Below, piece by piece: positions 28,129-36,791 of a stretch of 64,000 bases of DNA (position 1 is the stretch's first letter; every line of letters starts with the position of its first letter). The stretch comes from Salinivirga cyanobacteriivorans (GTDB lineage Bacteria > Bacteroidota > Bacteroidia > Bacteroidales > Salinivirgaceae). Made by a program: the position numbers and the translations under genes. The notes beneath the pieces are model-generated. The model was not told the DNA's origin, did no database searches, and saw only the letters and a program-made list of their open reading frames with translations. The stretch covers positions 976,134-1,040,133 of the forward strand of contig NZ_CP013118.1 in the NCBI RefSeq assembly GCF_001443605.1, in the 5' to 3' direction.

Positions 28129-29328
28129 ATGAGTAAACGCACAATTGTAGCCATGCCTGGAGACGGAATTGGTAAAAATGTACTTGAAGAAGCCATACGT
28201 GTACTTGAAGCAGCAGGCTTTGAGGCCAATTACGTAGAAGGTGATATTGGCTGGGAATTTTGGAAAAAAGAAGGAAATCCGCTCCCCGACCGCACCTTAA
28301 AACTGTTGGAAGAACACAAAATCGGGTTATTTGGTGCCATCACATCAAAACCAAAAGATGCTGCCGCAGAGGAACTTGCTCCGGAACTGCGCGACAAAGG
28401 ATTGGTTTATTCAAGTCCTATTGTTGGTTTGCGTCAACATTTTGGGCTCGACATTTGTCTGCGTCCTTGCCGCACCTATAAAGGCAACCCCCTGAACTTT
28501 ATTCGCCGCGGACCCAACGACACCATCGAAGAACCAAAAATAGATGTAGCAATATTCCGCCAAAATACTGAAGGACTTTATGGAGGTGTAGAATGGAGTA
28601 ACCCGCCAAAAGAGGTACACGATACACTTATGACGCACCCCAAATTCAAAAAGAACTTTGGTGATGTACCAAAAGAAGAAATTTCAGTATCTACACGTAT
28701 TTTCACAAAAAAAGCCACAGAACGCATCCTTCGCGCTGCATTTGACTATGCTAAAGACAATGGATACAAATCAGTAACTGTATGTGAAAAACCAAATGTA
28801 ATTAGAGAAACATCAGGGATGATGTTTAAAATGGCCCAGGAAATCAAGGATAAAGATTACCCTGATATTGAACTTTGGAATACCAACATTGACGCCCAAA
28901 TGATGTGGCTGACCAAAAACCCTGAAAATTACGGTGTAATTGTGGCAGGTAACATGTTTGGCGATATTGTATCTGACGGATTTGCCGGACTTATTGGAGG
29001 TTTAGGTTTTGCATGCTCTGCACAAATGAACCCCGACAGTGGTGTTGCCGTATTTGAGCCTACACACGGCAGTGCGCCAAAATATGCCGATTATGATATT
29101 TCAATCACCAACCCGATTGCTATGATGGAATCGGCCTGTATGATGCTGGACTTCATTAAAGAGGACGAAATTGCAAAGAAAATCCGCACAGCCATAGCAG
29201 AAGTTATTGCTGAAGGCAAAGTTCAAACTTACGACATGAAAAAAATGCGCGGAAAACCTGATGTTGTTAAAAACGGTGCTGCCTCTACAACCGAAATGGC
29301 AGATGCTATTATTGCAAAAATGAAGTAA
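28129..29328 (+). CDS. Isocitrate/isopropylmalate dehydrogenase family protein
   Basis: This 399-residue beta-decarboxylating dehydrogenase carries the family landmarks: PGDGIG at the start, the substrate-binding region LRQHFGLDICLRPCR (about residues 101-115), GNMFGDIVSDGFAGLIGGLG with the metal-binding aspartates (about 277-296), and the cofactor loop EPTHGSAPKYA (about 309-319). Isocitrate, homoisocitrate or isopropylmalate are all possible. The absence of leu genes nearby favours an NAD-dependent isocitrate dehydrogenase role. It is a single gene closed by a strong terminator. Confidence 0.87.
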   Translation: MSKRTIVAMPGDGIGKNVLEEAIRVLEAAGFEANYVEGDIGWEFWKKEGNPLPDRTLKLLEEHKIGLFGAITSKPKDAAAEELAPELRDKGLVYSSPIVGLRQHFGLDICLRPCRTYKGNPLNFIRRGPNDTIEEPKIDVAIFRQNTEGLYGGVEWSNPPKEVHDTLMTHPKFKKNFGDVPKEEISVSTRIFTKKATERILRAAFDYAKDNGYKSVTVCEKPNVIRETSGMMFKMAQEIKDKDYPDIELWNTNIDAQMMWLTKNPENYGVIVAGNMFGDIVSDGFAGLIGGLGFACSAQMNPDSGVAVFEPTHGSAPKYADYDISITNPIAMMESACMMLDFIKEDEIAKKIRTAIAEVIAEGKVQTYDMKKMRGKPDVVKNGAASTTEMADAIIAKMK

Positions 29329-29347
29329 AAATCTTCCCTAATACCAC

Positions 29348-29388
29348 AAGCGGCCTGCTCATTTGTAGAACAGGCCGCTTAATTTTTT
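29348..29388 (+). terminator. Rho-independent terminator
   Basis: A perfect 10-bp stem AAGCGGCCTG / CAGGCCGCTT with a 13-base loop is followed by AATTTTTT. It lies about 20 bp after the dehydrogenase gene. Confidence 0.93.
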
Positions 29389-29465
29389 ATCCCTGGTTAA
29401 CCACAATGGTGCAATAAAACAATACCATCTTTATAAGCCTTTTACTGAAAATTGTTCAGGTAATT

Positions 29466-29474
29466 ATTAAAAAT
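29466..29474. repeat. Target-site duplication of the outer IS, left copy
   Basis: ATTAAAAAT directly abuts the left inverted repeat and recurs at 32187-32195 directly after the right one. Confidence 0.85.
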
Positions 29475-29496
29475 CACTGTTGTCCGATAAAAATTT

Positions 29497-29537
29497 GAGA
29501 GGAGGAAGACTGCAGTAGCCTTCCTTCTCTCTTTTTT
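29497..29537 (+). terminator. Hairpin with T run inside the IS left end
   Basis: A 12-bp stem GAGAGGAGGAAG / CTTCCTTCTCTC (one G-T pair) is followed by six T, 33 bp before the transposase ATG. It would block transcription entering the element from outside. Confidence 0.7.
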
Positions 29538-30461
29538 AGTAGATTTGTTTTACCACAAACACTCTACTTATGGATAAAACTACACATTTTTTTGGAACAT
29601 CGGTTTTCGGACAGCTGATTTCCTTAATTGATTCAAAAATCATTACTGCAAGTGCAAAAAAGCACGGTTCGGATCACTATGTAAAGAAGTTTAAAACTAA
29701 AGATCACTTAATTAGCATGCTGTTTTGTTCTTTTGCCAAATGCACATCTTTACGCGAAGTAAGTGGCGCAATGCTTGGTTTATCAGGTAAAACCAAACAT
29801 TTTCAGTTAAATCATATTCCAAAGAAAAGTACCTTGTGAGATTCAAATAAACGTAGAGATTGTGATGTGTTCGGAGAAATCTACAATAAGCTACTCAAAC
29901 AATATGGTCATTATATTTCGGACAGCAGAATTAAAGATGTAATAAACAAGCAAGTAGAGATTATTGACAGCTCAACCATCAGTTTGTTTAAAGACATATT
30001 GAAGTGTGTTGGACGGAATCCGGAAAATGGCAAAAAGAAAGGTGGTATAAAACTTCATGCAACAATAAATGTAGACGAAACTGCACCCAAGATGGTTTGG
30101 CTCACCAGTGCTGCCACTCATGACCATGTATTGTTAAGTAGGCTTAAACATAATGCAAACACAATATACGTATTTGACAAAGGTTATAATGATTATAAAG
30201 CCTTTGATAAATTTTCGCAAACAGATACAGGTTTTGTCACACGAATAAAGGATAATGCAGCATATAAAACGCTAAATGATTGTAAGATAGAAGAACATAT
30301 TCATAGTGGAGTTGAAAAAGATGAAATCATAGAAGTGCAAGTCAAACAAGATAACAACACAACACCCCTAAGACTTCGTAAAGTTCAGTTTTATGATAGA
30401 ACCCTAAAAAGACGTTTTGAGTTTTTAACTAACTTATTTGAAATGAGGGCTGATTTAATAG

Positions 30462-30466
30462 CTGCT
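30462..30466. repeat. Target-site duplication of the inner IS, left copy
   Basis: CTGCT abuts the left inverted repeat of the inner element and recurs at 31777-31781. Confidence 0.8.
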
Positions 30467-31776
30467 CTTAGTACTGATGCGTTAAAAATTTTCGTTAAAT
30501 AAATTTAGCTGATCTTTGACATCTTGATTGATTTGATATTCTGTAAGTAATTCTTGTATAGGAGTTTTATCAAATACCGAAATACCTAAAATTTGCATAA
30601 TCTCATAAATCGAAAGTTCACTTTTAAATTCATGCTTCACTTTAGCAATTATGAGGTAAGTGCAAATAGCTACCCATACATGTATATTAACAGCATTTTC
30701 AGAGTGTCCCCAGAGCTTCTTTATGGTAAGATTTTGCTTAATCCATTTGAAAAAAGTCTCTATTTGCCAACGGTTCCGATATAGACGAGCAATTTCAAGC
30801 GCTGTAGCAGAGCTATTGTTAGTTAGAAAAGTTAGGACAATGTCTTTTTCGTCATCATAGAACTCGACTAATCTTAATTTTTCAGGATACAACTTTTTCG
30901 TTTTAATTCCATTGAGAATGATTGTCCTATCTCCTCTTAATCCTGTAGATTCATCGATATTATAATTATTTTCAATCACTGAAAAATCTATCGTTGTTTT
31001 CGCTCTGGATATAAAGAAAGCTCCTAGTTCATTCATCCGAAACAATGCTTTAAAGTCGATATATGCCTTGTCCATAACATAAATAGCATTTATTTCAGGT
31101 ATTATTAAATCAAGTACATTGCTATCGTGATATTTACCATCGGTGATGAGAATATATGAAGGAATACTTCCTCTTAAATCAAGTAAAGTATGGTTTTTAT
31201 CGCTCCTCTGGAATATTTACCTGGAGCCCAACTAAATAGTTTTAAACTAAGAGAAACTGTTGTCGAATCCAATGCAAAAACTTCATTATCGATCTCTACA
31301 TTAGGAATGACAGAATCCGCGTATAAGGGTCTGACATGATGGATTAGGTAATTGCCAAAATCAGCAAATATCCTTGAGTCTCTACGTTCATTAGCCCTTG
31401 ATAAAGAAGACTGGTTAACATATTGTTTTACGCCTAAATGATAAAGCTTATTTTTATGAGCCTTTAAGCAGGTACAAATATCTCTCAATGAGTTTCTTGC
31501 TGTCAGTTGACCAAAAAACAACTGAATAAACTGATTCCAACAATTGAAATCTCTTGTTCTGTAATCTCCATTGTATTTATCTACCAATTTATCAAATTCA
31601 TAACGATTGATAAATTGCAAGAGTTGTATAAAAACGTATTTACCAGAATTCATAGCTTCGCTTTAAAAGCGCAAAGCTATAAGGCAAATCAAATCAAAAA
31701 ATCAAAGAACCTCTATATTTTACTGTATTGTAATATGTTACAAAAAATATTTTAATGTTAACGCATCACTACTAAG
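30467..31776 (-). mobile_element. IS4-family insertion sequence (inner), nested
   Basis: This 1310-bp element has 19-bp inverted repeats CTTAGTACTGATGCGTTAA (30467-30485) and the complement of 31758-31776, with one mismatch. CTGCT is duplicated on both sides. Removing element plus duplication restores the outer transposase frame exactly, which proves the order of insertion. Its transposase runs opposite to the outer one. Confidence 0.94.
30482..31653 (-). pseudogene. Inner IS4-family transposase with a one-base frameshift
   Basis: The two halves are 31174-31653 (N-terminal 159 residues, with RANERRDSRIFADFG and the first catalytic Asp in FALDSTTVSLSL) and the region ending at 30482 (MDKAYIDF and YRNRWQIETFFKWIKQ, the full Y-x2-R-x3-E-x6-K signature). 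The frame breaks in a run of five T on the plus strand (31194-31198); one more base would give GAIKNHTLLDLRG and a continuous protein of about 390 residues. This is probably a deletion mutation. Its stop codon lies within the left inverted repeat region. Confidence 0.9.
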
Positions 31777-31781
31777 CTGCT
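31777..31781. repeat. Target-site duplication of the inner IS, right copy
   Basis: CTGCT, identical to 30462-30466. Confidence 0.8.
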
Positions 31782-32186
31782 CTTTTCAAACTACGATGGC
31801 AAGTTGAACTTCTGTTCAAACAATTAAAACAAAATTTTCCGCTAAAATATTTTCTCGGGGACAATGAAAATGCGATTAAAATACAGATATACTGTGCCTT
31901 AATTGCAAACCTATTGATGACTGTTATCCAAAAGACGCTCAAAAGAAAATGGGCGTTTTCCAATTTAGTTAGTTTCTGTAAGATTCATTTGTTTAACTAC
32001 ATTCATTTATTCAGGTTTCTTGAGCATCCGGACAAAGATTGGCAGAAAACTTATGACGAATTGATGCAGCCCTCTCTATTCTGAGGCTTACTTTTAAAAA
32101 TTCATTAAATGCAAAACCTAATTCGCAGAAAATCATATATTTGAAAAATCAATTGATCAATTCCGTGCTTTTATCGGACAGTAATG

Positions 32187-32195
32187 ATTAAAAAT
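32187..32195. repeat. Target-site duplication of the outer IS, right copy
   Basis: ATTAAAAAT, identical to 29466-29474. Confidence 0.85.
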
Positions 32196-32418
32196 ATATA
32201 AAAATGACATGCTTTTCCTCTACTCTGATGGGTTCCAGGATCAATTTGGAGGTGAAAATAAAACCAAATTTCTATCCAAGCGCTTCAGAAAAGTACTTAT
32301 TGAAGGCTCCGATTTACCAACAGAAAAACAAGAAACCCGCATTGAGAAAATTTTCATGGATTGGAAGCAAAACCAACCCCAAATTGATGACGTGATCGTT
32401 ATGGGAATTAGAGTTTAG
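32187..32418 (+). pseudogene. C-terminal fragment of a SpoIIE-type PP2C phosphatase
   Basis: The open frame runs straight from the right IS boundary: NDMLFLYSDGFQDQFGG and later WKQNQPQIDDVIVMG match the last ~75 residues of the two intact SpoIIE phosphatases in this window (minus strand, near 33.8 and 52.1 kb). Everything upstream, including the metal-binding region DCTGHGVPG, is missing, and the DNA left of the IS does not supply it: in the rejoined target the frame meets a TAA four codons before the match. It is a remnant, not a functional gene. Confidence 0.82.
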
Positions 32419-32429
32419 GAGTACAAAGC

Positions 32430-33734
32430 CTATTCTCCAACATTTACTTCTACACCGGTCCATTTTTCAAGGATAGAATATATGCTATCCTTAAGATGCT
32501 CCGGGTAGTTACGAATTCTTGTACTGTGATTTTTTTCCGGATTAAAGAGGCGCACGGCATTGGTCTCAGCTCCGGGCTCTGCAGCAGTTGCTGACCATGC
32601 ATCCTGGCCTCCGTAAAGGTAAAGCATATTATCTCCTTCGTTTTTCACCCATCGATCGACCTTGCGCATCACTTTTGGATTAAATTCAGCATTTTCGTAG
32701 CCTTTTGGCAATGTCCAGCTAAAATCGACCATCCCTTCCATATCAGTATAACCTTTAAACTCGTCTGCGTCGTAGCCATACATGCCAATTTCAGTCATAC
32801 CCTGAAAAAAGAATGGTAATGTTGGAGCAATACTGTTTTGCTCGAAAAAACTAAATCCAGTGTATGTTTTCCAATAATGGAATATCTCTTTATTGTTGGC
32901 ATCCAGTGGCGGAATACTTTCGCAATCGTTTGGTACCCATTGCCACAGGGCAAAGCTAAATTCAAATACAGCTAAATCGTAGGCACTATCAAGGCCCATT
33001 TTAAACTCCCAGTCATTTTTCTTTGCTTCTTCTTCGAAAAAGGGCATTAGCGCATCTTTCCGCTCAAGAAGCTCAACCTGGAAATCATGGATTTTCTGTC
33101 TGCATGGCGCTGTTCCAACTGTATCGAGAAACAATTGCACACGCTCGTCGGTAGCACTGAAATTCAAAGGTGCAACATAAGGCACACTAACATCCACATC
33201 TTTTGGATATAAACTTCTGTGAAAAATAGTCGTCTGTCCCCCTTTACTAATTCCGGTGCTGATCCATTTCTTACTGTACCAGGGTTTGAATGCCTGAATA
33301 ACATTATGCTGATCGGCGGCAGCATTGGCCACTGTAAGGTTACTCCAGGGAATGCTGTCTTTTGGGCGCGACTTGTCAAAAAACCTGTGCTCTATGGTAA
33401 TTTGATTGGCATCGAGTAGCCGGCATAACTCCGATTGGCCGGTGCCGTATAGTGCATATCCTTCCAGAACTACAACTACAGGCTTATCAAAACCTTTATG
33501 TGAATAGATTACCTTTTGTGGAAATGTGCCCAAATCAGGATTGTTATGATCAACAGGTTGCTGAAACCAAAGTTCATAAGTCACCTGAAATGCAGTATCT
33601 CCGTTAATGGTTTTAAAACTGTCTACGGCATTAAGTTCTTCTACAATTTGCAAAGGTGTTGCAGGCTCTTGCTGACAGGATATAACGCCGGTCAAAATTA
33701 AGAGTGCTGTAAAAAGATATAATGATTTAAGCAT
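32430..33734 (-). CDS. S37-type (PS-10) peptidase lipoprotein
   Basis: This 434-residue protein resembles the prolyl tripeptidyl aminopeptidases of peptidase family S37. A signal sequence ends at Cys20 in TGVISC, so it is probably lipid-anchored. Seen: ELWFQQPVDHNNP (about 53-65), the IEHRFFDKSRP region near 115, the nucleophile elbow STGISKGGQT (about 157-166), and a late ..EKNHSTRI that would supply the histidine. The Asp is probably in LYLYGGQDAWS. It would remove short peptides from N-termini outside the cytoplasm. Its end lies 12 bp from the phosphatase remnant, convergent. Confidence 0.8.
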   Translation of the reverse strand: MLKSLYLFTALLILTGVISCQQEPATPLQIVEELNAVDSFKTINGDTAFQVTYELWFQQPVDHNNPDLGTFPQKVIYSHKGFDKPVVVVLEGYALYGTGQSELCRLLDANQITIEHRFFDKSRPKDSIPWSNLTVANAAADQHNVIQAFKPWYSKKWISTGISKGGQTTIFHRSLYPKDVDVSVPYVAPLNFSATDERVQLFLDTVGTAPCRQKIHDFQVELLERKDALMPFFEEEAKKNDWEFKMGLDSAYDLAVFEFSFALWQWVPNDCESIPPLDANNKEIFHYWKTYTGFSFFEQNSIAPTLPFFFQGMTEIGMYGYDADEFKGYTDMEGMVDFSWTLPKGYENAEFNPKVMRKVDRWVKNEGDNMLYLYGGQDAWSATAAEPGAETNAVRLFNPEKNHSTRIRNYPEHLKDSIYSILEKWTGVEVNVGE

Positions 33735-33812
33735 ATGATTTTTTGTTTTAAAAATACAATTTTTATTTAAAACAACTCATAACTATAAAAGCAGATTGAT
33801 TCGGGAGGCACC

Positions 33813-35609
33813 TTAATTCAGCTTTACGCCCATCACAGTAATGTCATCTAATTGAGGCTGTCTGCCTTTCCATTGTTTATATTCCTGGTCAATTAATTCT
33901 TTTTGTGTGCTCATGGGCGCTTTATGGTTGGCAAGCAAAAATTCTTTAAACCGTCTAAACTGGTACTTACGTCCTTTTTCCCCGCCAAACTGGTCTTTAA
34001 AACCATCAGAGTACAGGTAAAGTGTTTCAGAACCTGATATTTGAATGCATTGCTTTTCAAATTGATTTTCCTGCACATAATAACCTATGGGGTTATACAC
34101 AGGTTTCAATATAGTTTCTTCGTTATTGTCGATTATAATGGCATTCATATTGGCCCCTGCATAATGCAAAGTAAACTCTTTACGATCATAAGCAGCCAGG
34201 GCAATGTCCATACCATCGTGATGCCTCGAATGCTTGAATACATGCTTTACTTTTTCTCTTAGTATTTCCAGCACAACATCCGGTTCTTTTACATTATTTT
34301 TAGTTACCACTTCCTGCAACAAATTAATGCCCAACATGGTTAAAAAGCCACCCGGAACACCATGTCCCGTACAGTCTGCCACAGCAAACAAATAAACATC
34401 ATTAAATTTTTTAAAGAAAAAGAAATCGCCTGATACAATATCTTTCGGTTTATAAAATACAAAATGGTCGAAAACACCTTCAAGTTCATAACTTGTTTGA
34501 AGTATAGCTTCCTGAATTAATTTTGCATACTCAATGCTATCCATCATATCACGATGAGCCCTTTCTATACGCTCATTTTTAATGGCTACCTCTTCCAGCA
34601 CAGCTTTTAATTCATCGGCATATTCCTGTAGTTCGACCTGATGCTCATCGAGCGCTTTGTTTTTATCCTGCAGTTTTTTATTCATTTCTGCTTGCTGCTC
34701 ATTGGTTTTTTTAAGCTCTTCTGCCTGCTCACGCAACTGCTCTTCCTGTGTTTTGCGCTCGGTAATATCTACCAGAAATACCAATATCGCAGGTTTTTCA
34801 TCCCATTTAAGATAAACTGCGTTGATCTCGATCCAAATTACTGTTTCATCTTTTCTCTTGACACGAAAGCTATACTTTTGCGGCACGTCCTCCTGACGCA
34901 TGCGCCTCTCATAGTTATTTAAAATCCATTCTTTATCATCATCAAATAAAATCTTCTGAAATGGAAATTGCTCAAGATCCTCCAACGTATAGCCCAAAAT
35001 ATCGACAGTGGCCGGGTTGGCATATTGGATTCTAAAATCCTGGAGCACAAATATTGCCTCAACTGCATTATTCAAAATACTGTTGAGTTTATGTTTACCC
35101 TCCAGTAATAATTTCTCAGCCCTTACCCTTTCCGATATATCCATTAAAATCGTATAGGCATGAGTTGGTACGCCACGCTGGTCGTGAGCAAGCTCTGCCG
35201 TAAGCAGCACTTCGATTTCTTCTCCGCTTTGCTTTTTCATCCTGGCCTGAAAATCTCTTATCATGCCATCATCGAGTAATTGCCGAAATATTTTTTTGTA
35301 ATTCTCTTTTATCTCACCTGTAAAAAAGTATTCAGATTTCCGGCCAATCACCTCTGAGCGATCATAACCAAACATTTTAAGCCAATAGTCATTCACATAT
35401 ACTAAATTTCCGTCCATATCGATGCTATGCATCATTATGGGCGACTTATTATACAATTTCCTGAATAAGTCATCGTCCTGTACCTGGCTTTTGCGTATAA
35501 AGTACAAATTATTGAGTTTGGTACGATAGAGCAATACAAACATCACCAAAAGGGCTATAACTAATAATGCCAATATAATCCACATCCAGAATGGACTTCT
35601 CATACTCAT
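33813..35609 (-). CDS. Membrane PAS-SpoIIE serine phosphatase
   Basis: This regulator of about 598 residues is read from the ATG at 35609; the frame is open to a TTG at 35699 but that adds a leader without features. Order: one transmembrane helix (about 6-28), PAS domain 1 (about 45-160), PAS domain 2 (about 175-290), a long coiled coil (about 295-385), and a PP2C/SpoIIE phosphatase domain with KPKDIVSGDFFFF, DCTGHGVPGG and LYLYSDGFKDQFGG. It probably dephosphorylates an anti-anti-sigma-like (STAS) partner in response to a signal sensed by PAS. The gap to mevalonate kinase upstream is about 220 bp, so it may be separate from that operon. Confidence 0.86.
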   Translation of the reverse strand: MSMRSPFWMWIILALLVIALLVMFVLLYRTKLNNLYFIRKSQVQDDDLFRKLYNKSPIMMHSIDMDGNLVYVNDYWLKMFGYDRSEVIGRKSEYFFTGEIKENYKKIFRQLLDDGMIRDFQARMKKQSGEEIEVLLTAELAHDQRGVPTHAYTILMDISERVRAEKLLLEGKHKLNSILNNAVEAIFVLQDFRIQYANPATVDILGYTLEDLEQFPFQKILFDDDKEWILNNYERRMRQEDVPQKYSFRVKRKDETVIWIEINAVYLKWDEKPAILVFLVDITERKTQEEQLREQAEELKKTNEQQAEMNKKLQDKNKALDEHQVELQEYADELKAVLEEVAIKNERIERAHRDMMDSIEYAKLIQEAILQTSYELEGVFDHFVFYKPKDIVSGDFFFFKKFNDVYLFAVADCTGHGVPGGFLTMLGINLLQEVVTKNNVKEPDVVLEILREKVKHVFKHSRHHDGMDIALAAYDRKEFTLHYAGANMNAIIIDNNEETILKPVYNPIGYYVQENQFEKQCIQISGSETLYLYSDGFKDQFGGEKGRKYQFRRFKEFLLANHKAPMSTQKELIDQEYKQWKGRQPQLDDITVMGVKLN

Positions 35610-35831
35610 AACGATTGGGATGGGCGGTATTGCAACAGTTTGCAAATTCCAAAAACCAATAAAACCAATTCCTATTTTTAAAGGGTATGAAAATTTCAAA
35701 ATTTGACCTTAATTTTTAGGCGTAGAATCAATAAACAGATTTACCACATCACTTAAGATTACATTCAAATGTAATATTATTTGTCTAAAAAAAATAATTT
35801 CTTTTATAAAAACACAAACTTTGTTGCAAAA

Positions 35832-36791
35832 CTATTTTTGACTGAAAGTAGCCATTTCTGGCACCTGAACTGGAATAAACTTATAATCAACATTGACCGC
35901 TGACTTAAGGAAAGCATTGTAATCATGGGTATAACCCAATAAAAAACCACCGCCGCCGGAACCACATAGCTTAGTATAATAAAGATCCTGATCAATTCCG
36001 TTTTTCCAGAAATCCTCCATATGCGATGGAATCATTCTTCTCATATGAGTCAATTGCCATTGCGAAAGCTCTCTCATCAACCCTTTAAAATTGGTCATTT
36101 GGTTTCCTAAAACAGCCGAAATAATCCTATTATTAATTTCTGAAAGATATTTTGAATCAATATTTCCAAGTTTAGTTTGCTCCAGAAAAAAGTCCACCAG
36201 GGGCTGAGTTTTGCTGGTTTGAGCAGTATCAATTAAAAAAAGCCCTTCTTTTCCTGTTGATATAAAATCGGGTTTATCTACAACTTTAAAATCATCATCT
36301 TCAATTAAAAGTGGTTCCTGGTACCATGCTACCAATGGATCAATGCCTGAGGAACGGCCATGAAAAAAATTTTCCATAAAAGCTAGCTGATTCCTCAGCT
36401 TATCGGCCTTTTGAGCATAAACCGTAACATACTGGTCGTAAATAGCAGCAATCAAAGCACCTGAGCTCCCGGCTCCATAGCCTTGCGGTATAGAGGAATC
36501 AAAGTACAGTCCGGATTCGATATCCAATAAAAGTCTCTTTATATCGATACTGAAATCAAGTTCACCACTGCGGTATGCTCCTTCAAGGTAATGGGCATAG
36601 TCGCGCAACTGGCGGTTTGAATCACTGGCATAATCGTATGCAGTGTATTTATTATCGGGAATAAAAGTGAGTTCACCACTGAAGTGCTTAAAAGGCACGG
36701 TGAGCGCCTTCGATTTGTTGATAATACTATATTCACCAAACAACATCAATTTGGCATAATAGCGTCCGTTATTTTTTGTTCTTTGTATCAT
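35832..36791 (-). CDS. mvk: Mevalonate kinase (GHMP kinase)
   Basis: This 319-residue GHMP kinase phosphorylates mevalonate. The N-terminal KLMLFGEYSI (about 15-24), the ATP-binding motif PQGYGAGSSGAL (about 100-111), HGRSSGIDPLVAW with the catalytic Asp (about 146-158), and the C-terminal LCGSGGGGFLLG are all present. The start overlaps the stop of diphosphomevalonate decarboxylase by 4 bp (ATGA). It is the last gene of the eight-gene leucine-mevalonate run. Choice of mevalonate over other GHMP substrates rests on this context. Confidence 0.84.
   Translation of the reverse strand: MIQRTKNNGRYYAKLMLFGEYSIINKSKALTVPFKHFSGELTFIPDNKYTAYDYASDSNRQLRDYAHYLEGAYRSGELDFSIDIKRLLLDIESGLYFDSSIPQGYGAGSSGALIAAIYDQYVTVYAQKADKLRNQLAFMENFFHGRSSGIDPLVAWYQEPLLIEDDDFKVVDKPDFISTGKEGLFLIDTAQTSKTQPLVDFFLEQTKLGNIDSKYLSEINNRIISAVLGNQMTNFKGLMRELSQWQLTHMRRMIPSHMEDFWKNGIDQDLYYTKLCGSGGGGFLLGYTHDYNAFLKSAVNVDYKFIPVQVPEMATFSQK

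Larger units (their letters stand above)
29570..32084 (+). pseudogene. Outer IS4-family transposase, nonsense mutation and IS insertion
   Basis: Joining 29570-30466 to 31782-32084 (dropping the inner IS and one copy of its 5-bp duplication) gives 399 codons in a single frame. The one remaining flaw is a TGA at 29837-29839 inside a sequence expected to read KSTLSDSNKRR, so TCA to TGA is the likely change. The DDE regions are present: IIDSSTISLF, VFDKGYNDY and, after the junction, LRWQVELLFKQLKQN. In that last block the usual Tyr of Y-x2-R-x3-E-x6-K is Phe. The inner IS splits the gene between the Ala-Ala and Leu codons just before it. Confidence 0.92.
29475..32186 (+). mobile_element. IS4-family insertion sequence (outer), interrupted by a second IS
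   Basis: The ends are 18-bp imperfect inverted repeats: CACTGTTGTCCGATAAAA at 29475-29492, against the complement of 32169-32186 (15 of 18 match). A 9-bp direct repeat, ATTAAAAAT, flanks them. Without the inner insertion and its duplicated 5 bp the element is 1397 bp, normal for a one-gene IS4 element with a DUF4372-type transposase. The single transposase gene is broken by a nonsense codon and by the inner IS. Confidence 0.93.

Noticed and set aside
31081..31173. A third gene between the two halves of the inner transposase
   Set aside because: In the right frame it encodes the missing middle of the transposase (LRGSIPSYILITDG), so it belongs to the broken gene.
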